Positions 9,463 through 19,500 of a stretch of 64,000 bases of DNA are shown here, piece after piece. The notes beneath the pieces were generated by a model. The model was given only the letters and a program-made list of their open reading frames with translations, was not told the origin of the DNA and did not search any database. How positions within the stretch are numbered: position 1 is the stretch's first letter; each line of letters begins with the position of its first letter. The stretch spans positions 124,001-188,000 of the forward strand of contig NZ_PGTX01000001.1 of assembly GCF_002797575.1 (NCBI RefSeq), in the 5' to 3' direction. Both the position numbers and the translations under genes were made by a program. The stretch comes from Polynucleobacter brandtiae (GTDB lineage: Bacteria > Pseudomonadota > Gammaproteobacteria > Burkholderiales > Burkholderiaceae).

Positions 9463-10824
9463 TTGAGCGATACAAATATCACTAGCAGCACGGACAAGAT
9501 TCTGTATTGCTCTTTTTGCGGTAAAAGTCAGCATGAAGTTAAAAAACTGATCGCAGGCCCATCTGTTTTTATTTGTGATGAATGTATTGATCTGTGCACC
9601 GATATTATTCAAGAAGAGTTAGCGAATCTTCCTAAAGAAGATGGAAATGCGTCTTTACCAACGCCCCATCAAATTCGTGAGAATTTAGATCAGTATGTGA
9701 TAGGGCAAGATCACGCCAAGAAAACCCTTGCGGTCGCGGTTTATAACCACTACAAGCGTTTGCAGTATTTGCCTAAGCCTAAAAAAGAAAAGTTAGATAA
9801 AGACGGCAAGCCAACTGAAGCGGCCGACAAGAAGCAGTCTAAAGTTCCAGCTAAAGCAATGGTTGATGGTGTTGAGTTAGCCAAGAGTAATATTTTATTG
9901 ATCGGGCCAACAGGTTCTGGCAAAACATTATTAGCCCAGACTTTAGCTCGCATGCTCGACGTGCCTTTTGTAATGGCTGATGCAACCACCTTAACTGAGG
10001 CTGGTTATGTTGGTGAAGATGTTGAGAATATCATTCAAAAATTACTGCAAGCTTGTGACTACAACGTAGAAAAAGCCCAGCGCGGTATCGTCTACATTGA
10101 TGAAATCGATAAGATTTCTCGTAAATCAGACAATCCATCCATCACTCGCGATGTATCGGGTGAGGGTGTACAGCAAGCCTTGCTAAAGCTGGTTGAGGGC
10201 ACTATGGCATCAGTTCCCCCTCAGGGCGGCCGCAAGCATCCCAATCAAGACTTCTTGCAAGTAGATACCACCAACATTCTGTTTATTTGCGGTGGTGCAT
10301 TTGATGGTCTTGAGAAGGTCATTCAGCAGCGCTCTGCAAAGACCGGCATCGGCTTCAATGCAACCGTACCCGGCAAAGATGATCGTGGAATCAGCGATCT
10401 TTTGGTTGAGGTTGAGCCAGAAGATTTAATTAAATTTGGCTTAATACCTGAACTCATTGGCCGTTTACCAGTTGTAGCGACTTTGGCTCAGCTAGATGAA
10501 GCAGCCTTAATTCAGATTTTGACTGAGCCGAAAAATGCTTTGATTAAACAATATCAAGCGCTTTTGACAATGGAAGGCTCAGATCTTGAGGTGCGCACTA
10601 CCGCCTTATCCGCCATTGCTAAGAAGGCAATTGCTCGCAAGACGGGTGCCCGTGGTTTACGCTCCATTCTTGAAGGCTCTTTGATGGACGTCATGTATGA
10701 CCTTCCTTCATTGAAGAATGTCCAGAAGGTAGTGATAGACGAATCTTCCATCCAAGACGGTGGAAAACCAATCCTAGTCTACAAACAGGATTCTGAAACT
10801 GCTGAATTGGTTAAAAAAGCTTAA
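9463..10824 (+). CDS. clpX: ATP-dependent Clp protease ATP-binding subunit ClpX (TTG start)
   Basis: A 453-residue AAA+ unfoldase that feeds substrates to ClpP. The N-terminal zinc-binding domain shows CSFCGKS and ICDECIDLC. The AAA+ core has Walker [13 protein letters not shown], Walker B VYIDEIDK, the pore loop GYVGEDVE, and the [13 protein letters not shown] sensor region. The start appears to be TTG at 9463, which gives the family-typical MSDT start. No ATG fits, and a weak TAGG ribosome site lies 9-12 bases before. A charged insert ([12 protein letters not shown] and on) separates the N-domain and the AAA core. Confidence 0.95.
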   Translation: MSDTNITSSTDKILYCSFCGKSQHEVKKLIAGPSVFICDECIDLCTDIIQEELANLPKEDGNASLPTPHQIRENLDQYVIGQDHAKKTLAVAVYNHYKRLQYLPKPKKEKLDKDGKPTEAADKKQSKVPAKAMVDGVELAKSNILLIGPTGSGKTLLAQTLARMLDVPFVMADATTLTEAGYVGEDVENIIQKLLQACDYNVEKAQRGIVYIDEIDKISRKSDNPSITRDVSGEGVQQALLKLVEGTMASVPPQGGRKHPNQDFLQVDTTNILFICGGAFDGLEKVIQQRSAKTGIGFNATVPGKDDRGISDLLVEVEPEDLIKFGLIPELIGRLPVVATLAQLDEAALIQILTEPKNALIKQYQALLTMEGSDLEVRTTALSAIAKKAIARKTGARGLRSILEGSLMDVMYDLPSLKNVQKVVIDESSIQDGGKPILVYKQDSETAELVKKA

Positions 10825-10850
10825 TTTTTTCACTTTTTTGGCAGTTTAGT

Positions 10851-10869
10851 ACGATTTTTAATCGTTTTT
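10851..10869 (+). terminator. Weak intrinsic terminator after clpX
   Basis: A six-base stem ACGATT/AATCGT with a three-base loop is followed by TTTT (10866-10869). The stem is short and AT-rich, so termination would be partial. Its position 26 bases after the clpX stop and just before the candidate lon promoter fits separate regulation of lon. Confidence 0.4.
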
Positions 10870-10882
10870 GCTGTATTTCCCC

Positions 10883-10910
10883 CTTGTTTTCTTATTCTGG
10901 GTACCCATAT
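10883..10910 (+). promoter_or_regulatory. Candidate sigma-32 heat-shock promoter for lon
   Basis: CTTGTTT (10883-10889) is separated by 14 bases from CCCATAT (10904-10910). This resembles the RpoH consensus CTTGAAA-N(11-15)-CCCATNT. The lon start codon is 113 bases downstream. lon is a heat-shock gene in many proteobacteria, which supports the reading. No transcript evidence is available here. Confidence 0.55.
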
Positions 10911-11002
10911 AGGTAGTATCCTGTTTGCTATTAATGTCCGTATCTAGTGGTGCGGAATTTTTAGAGAATTTCATGGATTGACCATTTTGGAGGAATTGCC
11001 TT

Positions 11003-13435
11003 ATGCCTGGCCACTTATTACTACCCTCTGAACCGATTCAATTGCCATTACTTCCCTTAAGGGATGTGGTGGTTTTCCCCCATATGGTGATCCCTTTATT
11101 TGTGGGGCGCCCAAAATCGATCAAAGCACTCGAAGCGGCTATGGAAACCGGCAAAAATATTCTGTTGGTAGCCCAAAAGGCAGCTGCGGAAGATGAGCCT
11201 AGCGTTGATGATCTTTATGATGTTGGCTGCATTGCCAATGTCCTTCAGATGTTAAAGCTGCCTGATGGCACTGTAAAAGTATTAGTTGAGGGTATTCAGC
11301 GTGCTCAAGTAAGCCAGGTTGAAGACAGTTTAGGCTACTTTGCATGTGAGGCCACACCCACAATCGCTAGCGCGATGGATGCACACGAGACCGAGGCCTT
11401 GCGCCGCGCCATCATGGCTCAGTTTGATCAGTACGTAAAACTCAATAAGAAAGTGCCTCAAGAGATTCTGGCTTCGCTTGGTGGCATTGATGATCCTAGT
11501 CGATTGGCTGATACCATTTGCGCTCATCTGCCAGTGAAGCTAGAGCAGAAGCAGCGCTTATTGGAAATGATTGATGTAGTAAAGCGCCTCGAGAGTCTTT
11601 TGGCCGATCTTGAAAGTGAAATTGACATCCTGCAAGTAGAGAAGCGTATTCGTGGCCGTGTAAAACGCCAGATGGAGAAGAGTCAACGCGAATACTACTT
11701 AAATGAGCAAGTGAAAGCCATACAGAAAGAATTGGGTGAAGGCGAAGAGGGCGCTGATTTAGAGGAACTTGAGAAGCGCATTAAAGCAGCCCGTATGCCA
11801 AAGGAAGCCCTTAAAAAAGCAGAATCTGAGTTAAAAAAACTCAAACTCATGTCGCCCATGTCAGCAGAAGCAACAGTCATTCGTAATTTCATTGATACGT
11901 TAGTAAATCTGCCTTGGAAGAAAAAAACCAAGATTAATAACGACCTTACTAATGCTGAAAAAGTGCTAGATGAAGATCACTACGGTCTTGATAAAGTTAA
12001 AGAGCGTATTTTGGAGTATCTCGCGGTTCAACAGCGGGTTGATCGGGTAAAGGCGCCTATTCTCTGTTTAGTTGGTCCTCCTGGCGTTGGTAAGACCTCT
12101 TTAGGTCAATCGATTGCCAGGGCCACTAATCGAAAATTTGTCCGTATGGCTTTAGGTGGCGTTCGTGATGAATCTGAAATTCGTGGTCATCGACGCACTT
12201 ATATTGGATCAATGCCCGGAAAGATTTTGTCGAGCTTGACTAAAGTGGGTGTGCGCAATCCTTTATTTCTGCTCGATGAAGTAGATAAGATGGGTATGGA
12301 TTTCCGCGGTGACCCGGCGAGTGCATTGCTTGAGGTCCTTGATCCAGAGCAAAACCATACCTTTCAAGATCACTATGTCGAAGTAGATTTTGATTTGTCA
12401 GACGTGATGTTTGTAGCAACCTCAAATTCCTTGAATATCCCAGGCCCACTATTGGATCGCCTGGAAATTATTCGTCTTGCGGGCTATACAGAGGATGAAA
12501 AAACTAGTATCGCCACCAATTATTTAATCCCCAAGCAGATTAAAAATAATGGCCTGAAAAAAGGCGAACTACATATCGAGGAAAGTGCAGTACGCAGCAT
12601 GATCCGCTACTACACTCGTGAGGCTGGTGTTCGATCTTTAGAGCGTGAAATCAACAAGATCTGTCGTAAGGTTGTGAAGCTTTTGCTCTTGAAAAAAGAG
12701 TCTGCACCGATCACGGTAAATGCAGATAATCTTGAGAAATTCTTATCTGTGCGCATTTATGACTTTGGTTTAGCTGCCAAGGAAAATCAAATTGGTCAGG
12801 TTACGGGCTTAGCCTGGACTGAGGTGGGTGGTGATCTTCTTACTATTGAGGCGGCGGTAATGCCCGGTAAAGGCGTCATTACACGTACAGGCTCTATTGG
12901 CGATGTAATGAAGGAATCTGTTGAGGCTGCTCGTACCGTGGTTCGCTCCAGAGCACGCAGTCTTGGTATCGCCGATGAGTCATTTGAGAAAAAAGATATT
13001 CACATTCACTTTCCTGATGGAGCTACTCCTAAAGATGGTCCTTCAGCGGGTATCGCTATTACTACCGCTCTGGTATCGGTCTTAGCAGGCATCCCCATTC
13101 GATCTGATGTAGCAATGACTGGTGAGATTACCTTGCGTGGTGAAGTCTTGCCCATTGGTGGCTTAAAAGAAAAGCTCTTGGCAGCCCACCGCGGTGGTAT
13201 CAAGCTAGCTTTGATCCCGGAAGAAAACGTCAAGGATTTAATTGATATTCCTGACAATGTTAAGAATGCGATTGAGATTGTTCCAGTGCGATGGATTGAT
13301 AAGGTGCTTGAGCTAGCTTTGGAGCGAAAACCAGTCGCCTTGCCCGATCCAACGCCGGAGGAGCTGGCCAGAAAAGCTAGTGAAGCTAGCAAGGCCAATG
13401 AAAAAGTTGTTACTGGAGAGATCCGTAAGCATTAG
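11003..13435 (+). CDS. lon: ATP-dependent protease La (Lon)
   Basis: An 810-residue LonA protease that degrades misfolded and regulatory proteins. It has the N-terminal LON substrate-binding domain (from [12 protein letters not shown]), a coiled-coil region around residues 200-275, an AAA+ module with Walker [10 protein letters not shown], and the C-terminal peptidase. The catalytic Ser681 lies in KDGPSAGIA, and the partner Lys lies in [12 protein letters not shown] near residue 724. A strong ribosome site GGAGGA precedes the ATG. It has its own candidate heat-shock promoter and a weak terminator separating it from clpX. Family lengths are 770-820, so it is full length. Confidence 0.97.
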   Translation: MPGHLLLPSEPIQLPLLPLRDVVVFPHMVIPLFVGRPKSIKALEAAMETGKNILLVAQKAAAEDEPSVDDLYDVGCIANVLQMLKLPDGTVKVLVEGIQRAQVSQVEDSLGYFACEATPTIASAMDAHETEALRRAIMAQFDQYVKLNKKVPQEILASLGGIDDPSRLADTICAHLPVKLEQKQRLLEMIDVVKRLESLLADLESEIDILQVEKRIRGRVKRQMEKSQREYYLNEQVKAIQKELGEGEEGADLEELEKRIKAARMPKEALKKAESELKKLKLMSPMSAEATVIRNFIDTLVNLPWKKKTKINNDLTNAEKVLDEDHYGLDKVKERILEYLAVQQRVDRVKAPILCLVGPPGVGKTSLGQSIARATNRKFVRMALGGVRDESEIRGHRRTYIGSMPGKILSSLTKVGVRNPLFLLDEVDKMGMDFRGDPASALLEVLDPEQNHTFQDHYVEVDFDLSDVMFVATSNSLNIPGPLLDRLEIIRLAGYTEDEKTSIATNYLIPKQIKNNGLKKGELHIEESAVRSMIRYYTREAGVRSLEREINKICRKVVKLLLLKKESAPITVNADNLEKFLSVRIYDFGLAAKENQIGQVTGLAWTEVGGDLLTIEAAVMPGKGVITRTGSIGDVMKESVEAARTVVRSRARSLGIADESFEKKDIHIHFPDGATPKDGPSAGIAITTALVSVLAGIPIRSDVAMTGEITLRGEVLPIGGLKEKLLAAHRGGIKLALIPEENVKDLIDIPDNVKNAIEIVPVRWIDKVLELALERKPVALPDPTPEELARKASEASKANEKVVTGEIRKH

Positions 13436-13441
13436 GGCTTG

Positions 13442-13498
13442 AGGGGTTTTTGATCGGTATGGCTTCGTATCTAATGAGGTCGCAGATCAAGAACCCTT
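13442..13498 (+). other. Long-stem inverted repeat after lon
   Basis: Bases 13442-13455 can pair along all 14 positions with 13485-13498 (12 Watson-Crick pairs and two G-U wobbles), enclosing a 29-base loop. No U-tract follows, so it is not a standard intrinsic terminator. It occupies the place where hupB is usually found and could stabilise the 3' end of lon mRNA. The -35 element proposed for tRNA-Val begins at its right edge. Confidence 0.4.
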
Positions 13499-13524
13499 CA
13501 CTTGCCTTTCCACTAGGTTACAAT
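13497..13524 (+). promoter_or_regulatory. Promoter for tRNA-Val
   Basis: TTCACT (13497-13502), a 16-base spacer and TACAAT (13519-13524) form a reasonable sigma-70 promoter. The predicted start near 13531 is about 11 bases before the mature tRNA. Confidence 0.5.
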
Positions 13525-13541
13525 ATCGTTTGTATTAATTG

Positions 13542-13617
13542 GGGCGCTTAGCTCAGATGGTAGAGCGTCTGCCTTACACGCAGAATGTCGGCGGTTCGAT
13601 CCCGTCAGCGCCCACCA
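13542..13617 (+). tRNA. tRNA-Val (anticodon UAC)
   Basis: A 76-base tRNA with encoded CCA. The acceptor GGGCGCT pairs with AGCGCCC. The anticodon loop CTTACAC gives UAC, and the T arm contains GGTTCGATCCC. It sits between lon and ppiD, as in several betaproteobacteria, but with no hupB between. Confidence 0.97.
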
Positions 13618-13730
13618 GTTTCCCAATCGTTTTCTACCCGTACGTGAATCTCTTTCAGGCTTTCTAGTTCACCTAGACTCTTATGCCCAGTACAGTCATA
13701 CTATTAACTTCATTACTTAGCGATTAATTT

Positions 13731-15197
13731 ATGTTTGATGCCGTACGTAAACACCAAAAAATTCTCCAGTTCATATTGATGCTCTTTATTGTTCCGTCAT
13801 TTGCATTGTTTGGCATTTCTAGTTACTCAAGCTTTATGGACAAGGAAACCGACATTGTTAAGGTGAATGGAAAGCCTATAACCGCTCAGGAAGTCGATGG
13901 CGCCGCTAAGCGCCAAGCCGAGCGAGTAGGGGGTAGTGCCCAAATTGCCCAAAGCCTCCCTTTTCGGCAGGCGATCTTAAACGAGCTACTGCAACAAAGA
14001 ATTTTGGGTTATGCAGTAAGTGACTTACGTCTTCAAGTTGGCAAGCAGGAGTTGGTAAGTAGCCTACAAAAAATCCCGCAGATACGCGCCTTATACCGCC
14101 AAGATGGCAGCTTTGATGATGCGCGTTTTAAGCAATTATTAGCTGGCAACGGCATGAATGAAGAGCAATTTTATGCAGGTCAAAGTTTTGATTTAAAAAT
14201 TCAGCAATTAGTGAACTCGGTTGCACGAACAGAATTAGGCAGCCCTAAGCTAGCTGAAGTAATTTCTTCACTCTATGAGACTGAGAGAGAAGTTCAGGCA
14301 ATGGAATTTAATGTCAAAGACTATTTAAGCAAGGTTAATCCTAGCCCGGAAGATTTGCAGACTTTCTATCAAGCCAATGCAAAGCTTTTTGAGCGTCCTG
14401 AATATGTAGATGTGGAATATCTTGTACTTAAAGCAGAGCCAAAAGAGGATGCTAAGTCCTTTAGTGAAAAAGCCGATCAGTTTGCCAATATCACTTACGA
14501 TCAGGCGGATAGCTTAAAGCCAGCTGCCGATAAGCTTAAGCTTAGTATTCAATCTCAAAAGGGGGTCACGCGTGCTGGTGCTGCCGGTGTATCCAGGGAT
14601 CATCCTCTTGCCAATCCCAAGGTGCTGCAATCCTTATTTGGTGATGAGGCCCTAAAAAATAAACGCAACACTGAAGCCGTTCAAATATCACCCGGAGTAT
14701 TTGTATCGGCTCGAGTGGTGATATTGCATCCAGCACAAATCCTACCTTTGAGCGAGGTTTCCGCTGAAGTTAAGCGTCAAGTTAGCCTGCGTATGGCTGA
14801 AAAGTTAGCCTTGGCCGCAGCCTCAGAAAAATTATCGTCTTTGGAAAAATCCCCTAAGAGTTCCACAGGATTCGCCTCATCAGTATGGATTTCTCGTAAC
14901 AAGCCAGGTAGTTTAGTAGGTCAAGCTATTGATGATGTGATGTCTGTTAATCCCGGTACTTTGCCAGCGGTAATCTCTGTTTCCAATCCGGGTGTTGGGG
15001 CAACTCTTTATCGAATTGATGGTATTCGTCAGCCGGCTAGTATTGATGCTAAGGCGCGCAAAGCCCAGGCCCAACAAATCCAGGCGCTGGCAGCGCAATC
15101 CGAGTTTGCCGGTTTTATGGCCTACTGGCGGAACAGTGCTGGGGTCAAAGTAATTAATCCTCTGAAGCAGGCTAATGCCGGTGGTGCGGGTAGTTAA
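13731..15197 (+). CDS. ppiD: PpiD-like periplasmic chaperone, short form without a recognisable parvulin domain
   Basis: A 488-residue inner-membrane protein. It has a short cytoplasmic N-terminus, one membrane anchor (residues about 12-30), and a SurA-like N-domain (VNGKPITAQEVD at 45-56, then helices to about 220). Family members in related bacteria are roughly 620-650 residues and carry a central parvulin domain with a SHILI-type strand and a GGDLG loop. Here EYVDVEYLVLKAEP (to about 237) runs within a few residues into KADQFANITYDQADSLKPAADKL (from about 247), normally found after the parvulin domain. The gene looks intact otherwise, so the protein is probably a chaperone without isomerase activity. 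It ends in a four-base overlap with tesA on the other strand. Confidence 0.85.
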   Translation: MFDAVRKHQKILQFILMLFIVPSFALFGISSYSSFMDKETDIVKVNGKPITAQEVDGAAKRQAERVGGSAQIAQSLPFRQAILNELLQQRILGYAVSDLRLQVGKQELVSSLQKIPQIRALYRQDGSFDDARFKQLLAGNGMNEEQFYAGQSFDLKIQQLVNSVARTELGSPKLAEVISSLYETEREVQAMEFNVKDYLSKVNPSPEDLQTFYQANAKLFERPEYVDVEYLVLKAEPKEDAKSFSEKADQFANITYDQADSLKPAADKLKLSIQSQKGVTRAGAAGVSRDHPLANPKVLQSLFGDEALKNKRNTEAVQISPGVFVSARVVILHPAQILPLSEVSAEVKRQVSLRMAEKLALAAASEKLSSLEKSPKSSTGFASSVWISRNKPGSLVGQAIDDVMSVNPGTLPAVISVSNPGVGATLYRIDGIRQPASIDAKARKAQAQQIQALAAQSEFAGFMAYWRNSAGVKVINPLKQANAGGAGS

Positions 15198-15853
15198 TTT
15201 ACCCCAGTTGATTTCTTGAGCAGATTTAAATATGGGGCCATTGCGCCCCATACGTTTTTATAGAGAATGGTCTGAGCTTCTACATTCGGATGTAATCGAT
15301 CCGCCTGAAACAGCCCAGGATTAGTGGCAACTCCATTTAAAAAGAAGGGTAAAAGCTCTACTTTTTGCTCTTGTGCAAGTGTAGTGTAGAGATCTTTAAA
15401 TTGCTTTGTATAAGCTTGGCCATAGTTCGGCGGTATCTGCATTCCAAAAAGCAAAACCTTTGCGCCGGCTTGTTTGCTATCAAGAATCATCTTGCGTAGA
15501 TTTTTTTCCGTTTGGGCAATCGGTAAACCACGAAGGGCATCGTTTGCGCCCAACTCAATCATCATAATTCCTGGTTTTTTTTGCACGAGAAGTGTTGGCA
15601 GTCGTGATACGCCGCCTGAAGTCGTTTCGCCACTGATGCTGGCATTGAAAAGTGACCAAGGGCTAGCATCCTGCTGCAGTTTTTTTTCCAATTGATGAGT
15701 CCACCCTGTTCCTCGCGGAATACCGTACTCTGCAGAGAGGCTATCTCCTAGAACCAAAATAACTGGATTTGTTTGTGCCCAACAGTGAATGCTCATAAAC
15801 AGGCAAAATAGACTGGCTAGCCATGTTGTAAAGTTAAAGGCTGGATTACGCAT
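15194..15853 (-). CDS. tesA: Arylesterase / acyl-CoA thioesterase I (SGNH hydrolase, TesA type)
   Basis: A 219-residue secreted SGNH hydrolase. A signal peptide (about residues 1-26, ending CWAQ) precedes block I GDSLSAEYG with the nucleophilic Ser. Block II has Gly in NASISGETTSGG, block III is GANDALRG, and block V has the Asp-His pair in DRLHPN. TesA-type enzymes hydrolyse acyl esters and thioesters in the periplasm. It is divergent from the LolD/YbbA-type ATPase 20 bases away, the conserved tesA-ybbA neighbourhood. Its stop codon shares a TTAA palindrome with the ppiD stop. Confidence 0.88.
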   Translation of the reverse strand: MRNPAFNFTTWLASLFCLFMSIHCWAQTNPVILVLGDSLSAEYGIPRGTGWTHQLEKKLQQDASPWSLFNASISGETTSGGVSRLPTLLVQKKPGIMMIELGANDALRGLPIAQTEKNLRKMILDSKQAGAKVLLFGMQIPPNYGQAYTKQFKDLYTTLAQEQKVELLPFFLNGVATNPGLFQADRLHPNVEAQTILYKNVWGAMAPYLNLLKKSTGVN

Positions 15854-15873
15854 TCTTACTTGAAAATCTTTCT

Positions 15874-16554
15874 ATGAATAAAGCATTTAAATCCATCATT
15901 GCCGATCATCTGTCAAAGACGGTGAAAACAAGCGATGGTGACCTCAGCATTTTGCACGACATTTGCTTTGAGATTTTTTCCGGGGAAAGCGTGGCTATCG
16001 TTGGCGCATCTGGGTCTGGTAAAAGTACCTTATTAAGCCTTTTAGCGGGCTTAGATCTTCCATCTTCTGGGGGTGTCAGCCTAATGGGTAACAGCTTAAA
16101 CGGATTGGATGAGGATGGCCGCGCCCAATTGCGGGGGCAGCATATCGGGTTTGTTTTCCAATCTTTTCAATTACTACCGCACTTAAATGCAATGGAAAAC
16201 GTGATGTTGCCCATGGAATTGGCAGGAGTCAAGCAGTCTGAGGCTAAAGAGTCGGCCCAGATGTGGCTAGAAAAGGTGGGTTTAGGAGATCGGCTGCACC
16301 ACTTTCCCAGAACCCTTTCAGGGGGTGAGCAACAGCGTGTCGCATTGGCTCGGGCTTTTATTAATGAGCCGGCAATTCTGTTTGCTGACGAGCCAACGGG
16401 CAGTTTGGACGAAGCTAGCGGTAAGCGGGTAATTGAGCTCCTTTTTGAGCTAAATCTTGTGAATTTATCAACTTTAGTTTTGGTCACCCATGACCAGACT
16501 TTGGCCGTACGGTGCGAACGCCAATTACAACTTCAAGGTGGTCGATTGATTTAA
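15874..16554 (+). CDS. ABC transporter ATP-binding protein, YbbA/LolD type
   Basis: A 226-residue ATPase subunit of the MacB/LolD class. It has Walker A GASGSGKSTLL, Q-loop FVFQSFQLLPHL, signature LSGGEQQRVALARA, Walker B ILFADEPTGSLD and switch VTHD. These ATPases drive mechanotransmission permeases acting on lipoproteins or envelope lipids. In E. coli ybbA is divergent from tesA and is followed by the permease gene ybbP. Here purL follows at once, so no partner permease lies next to it and the substrate is unknown. Confidence 0.85.
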   Translation: MNKAFKSIIADHLSKTVKTSDGDLSILHDICFEIFSGESVAIVGASGSGKSTLLSLLAGLDLPSSGGVSLMGNSLNGLDEDGRAQLRGQHIGFVFQSFQLLPHLNAMENVMLPMELAGVKQSEAKESAQMWLEKVGLGDRLHHFPRTLSGGEQQRVALARAFINEPAILFADEPTGSLDEASGKRVIELLFELNLVNLSTLVLVTHDQTLAVRCERQLQLQGGRLI

Positions 16555-16563
16555 TCAAAACCT

Positions 16564-16569
16564 TATAAT
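16564..16569 (+). promoter_or_regulatory. -10 box positioned for a leaderless purL transcript
   Basis: A perfect TATAAT ends six bases before the purL ATG at 16576, so transcription should begin on or very near the start codon. No clear -35 box is visible at 16-18 bases upstream, and no Shine-Dalgarno sequence precedes the ATG. Confidence 0.45.
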
Positions 16570-16575
16570 CTAGGG

Positions 16576-19500
16576 ATGTTTTCATACACTTGCTTGCCAG
16601 GGGCTAATGCCCTTTCCGCCTTTCGCCAACAGCGACTTGTAGCCACACTTGTGGCACAAGGTATCGATCTTGAGTCTATTGAGGCGCAATATCTCCATTT
16701 CATTTGGACTGAGGTGGAGCTTAGCCCTCAAGATAAAACGATACTCGAAAGCTTACTTACTTACGGCCAGCCTTTTAAGGCCAATCCAAAGTCTGGAACC
16801 ACGCTTTTTGGTAAGCCTAATGCGAGAAACAGTTCGATCTCGATTCCCCGCTTTGGAACTGTTTCACCGTGGGCAAGTAAAGCAACCGACATTGCTCGTC
16901 AATGCGGACTAAATATTTTGCGTATTGAGCGGGGTATTGAATACACCTTCCAGTCCAAAAAGAACCTCAGCGCAGAACAAGAGCAGCAAGTTTTCACTGC
17001 GTTATACGATCGTATGACCGAAACACTCATCACGCATATAGATCAAGCTAGCGCCTTGTATCAAACTTTAGCTGATCGCCCGTTTAAGCGTATTTTGATA
17101 CTCAGCGAAGGTAAGTCAGCTTTAGACAAGGCAAATCAAGAGTTAGGGCTAGCACTATCAGATGATGAAATTATTTACTTGACTGAGAATTTTATTCGTC
17201 TCGAGCGCAATCCAACAGATGTCGAGCTCATCATGTTTGCGCAGGCTAATAGCGAGCATTGTCGTCATAAGATTTTTAATTCCACCTGGACAATTGATGG
17301 CGATGATCAAGAGAAATCATTATTTGCAATGATTCGTAATACGCATCAACTGCAGCCTGAGGGCACAATTGTTGCTTACTCTGATAACTCTGCCGTGATG
17401 GTTGGTTGTGAATCTGAGACATGGTCCGCGAAAGGCGTAGACCACCATTATGAAAAAGATACTCGTCTTGTTCATACCCTAATGAAAGTAGAAACTCATA
17501 ATCATCCTACGGCTATAGCGCCTTTTCCAGGGGCCTCTACTGGTGCCGGCGGTGAGATTCGTGATGAGGGTGCCACTGGCATTGGTGGTCGCCCAAAAGC
17601 AGGCTTAACGGGTTTTACAGTATCAAACTTAAATATTCCTGGCACCGATTTTCCTTGGGAAGCAGAGCGCTATGGAAAGCCAGATCGAATTGCAGCACCT
17701 TTGCAAATTATGATTGATGGCCCCTTAGGTGGAGCTGCTTTTAATAATGAATTTGGACGTCCAATACTAGGTGGCTATTTTCGCGTATTTGAGCAAACAC
17801 TAGAGGGTGTTCGTCGCGGCTATCATAAGCCGATCATGATTGCGGGTGGTATTGGCAGTATTGATTCGATCCATACGGCTAAAAAAGAAATTAAAGCAGG
17901 GCATCTATTTATTCAGCTAGGCGGCCCTGGTATGCGTATTGGTATGGGCGGGGCAACTGGAAGCTCTGTCGCTACGGGCACCAATACCGCAGACTTGGAT
18001 TTTGATTCTGTTCAGCGAGGTAACCCTGAGATGGAGCGTCGAGCGCAAGAAGTGATTAACGCCTGCTGTGCAATGGGAGAAGGTAATCCCATAGTTTCTA
18101 TTCATGATGTTGGAGCGGGTGGTTTATCCAATGCCTTTCCTGAGTTGGCAGACGGTGCAGGCCTAGGGGCACAATTTAAGTTGCGCAATGTTCCTCTTGA
18201 AGAGAGCGGCATGAGCCCTGCTGAGATTTGGTGTAATGAATCTCAAGAACGATATGTCTTAGCTATTGACTCAAAAGATCTTGATTTATTAACTGCTCTA
18301 TGCGAACGTGAGCGTTGCCCATTTGCCGTGGTTGGTGAAGCTACAACTGAGCGTCAACTGCAGTTAAGCGATAGCAAAGAGGCTACTGGAACTGATGCAG
18401 CGATGCCAATTGATATGCCAATGGAAGTGCTTCTGGGGAAGCCTCCGCGAATGCATCGTGATGTTCAACGAGTAGAGCAGAATTTTGATGAGCTTAATGT
18501 CACTGATGCTGACTTGGCTCAGTGTATTGCCTGGGTCTTGCAACAGCCAACGGTTGCTAGTAAGTCTTTCTTAATCACGATCGGCGATCGTACGGTTGGC
18601 GGCTTAAATGCCCGCGATCCTTTTGTTGGCCCATGGCAAGTTCCTGTAGCGGATTGCGCTGTAACGTTGATGGATTACAAAGGCTATCGTGGTGAAGCGA
18701 TGTCAATGGGTGAGCGTACTCCTTTGGCTGTTATTAATGCACCAGCAGCAGCAAAAATGGCGGTTGGAGAAGCTATTACTAATTTGCTAGCTGCGGATAT
18801 TCGTCGTCTAGAAGATGTAAAGCTCTCTGCTAATTGGATGGCTGCATGTGGTAGCCCTGGTGAAGATGCTAAGTTGTATGACTCTGTTGCCGCTATTGGC
18901 ATGGAATTATGCCCCGCATTAGGTATTTCTATACCAGTAGGCAAAGATTCCCTATCGATGGCAACGGCCTGGAAAGAGGGGGGTCAATCTAAGGCTGTAG
19001 TTTCACCAGTCTCGCTGATTATTTCTGCATTTGCTTCTGTTCAGGATGTGCGAAAAACATCCACCCCCTTATTGGTGCTGAAGGATGCTGCGGGACAGCC
19101 TATTGAAACGGAGTTGATCTTAATTGACCTAGGCCGAAGTCAGAATCGGATGGCTGGTAGCATCTTGGCTCAAGTACTCAACCAATCTGGTAGGTCTGCA
19201 CCTAACGTTGATCAGCCGCAGGATCTCAAATCCTTGGCTGCAGCAATCATTGAATTACGTCAGCAACAAATGCTGTTGGCCTATCACGATCGTTCTGATG
19301 GCGGCTTACTAGCCTGTATTGCTGAAATGGCATTTGCCTCTCATTGTGGGATCTCCATCAATGTTGATATGATCGCGGTCGACCTCGGTCAAGAGCAAGA
19401 CTGGGGAGACGCCAAAAACTGGGCTGACCAAGTTTCTGGTCGACGCCACGAGCAAACACTGCGCGCGCTGTTTAACGAAGAGTTGGGCGCTGTTATTCAG

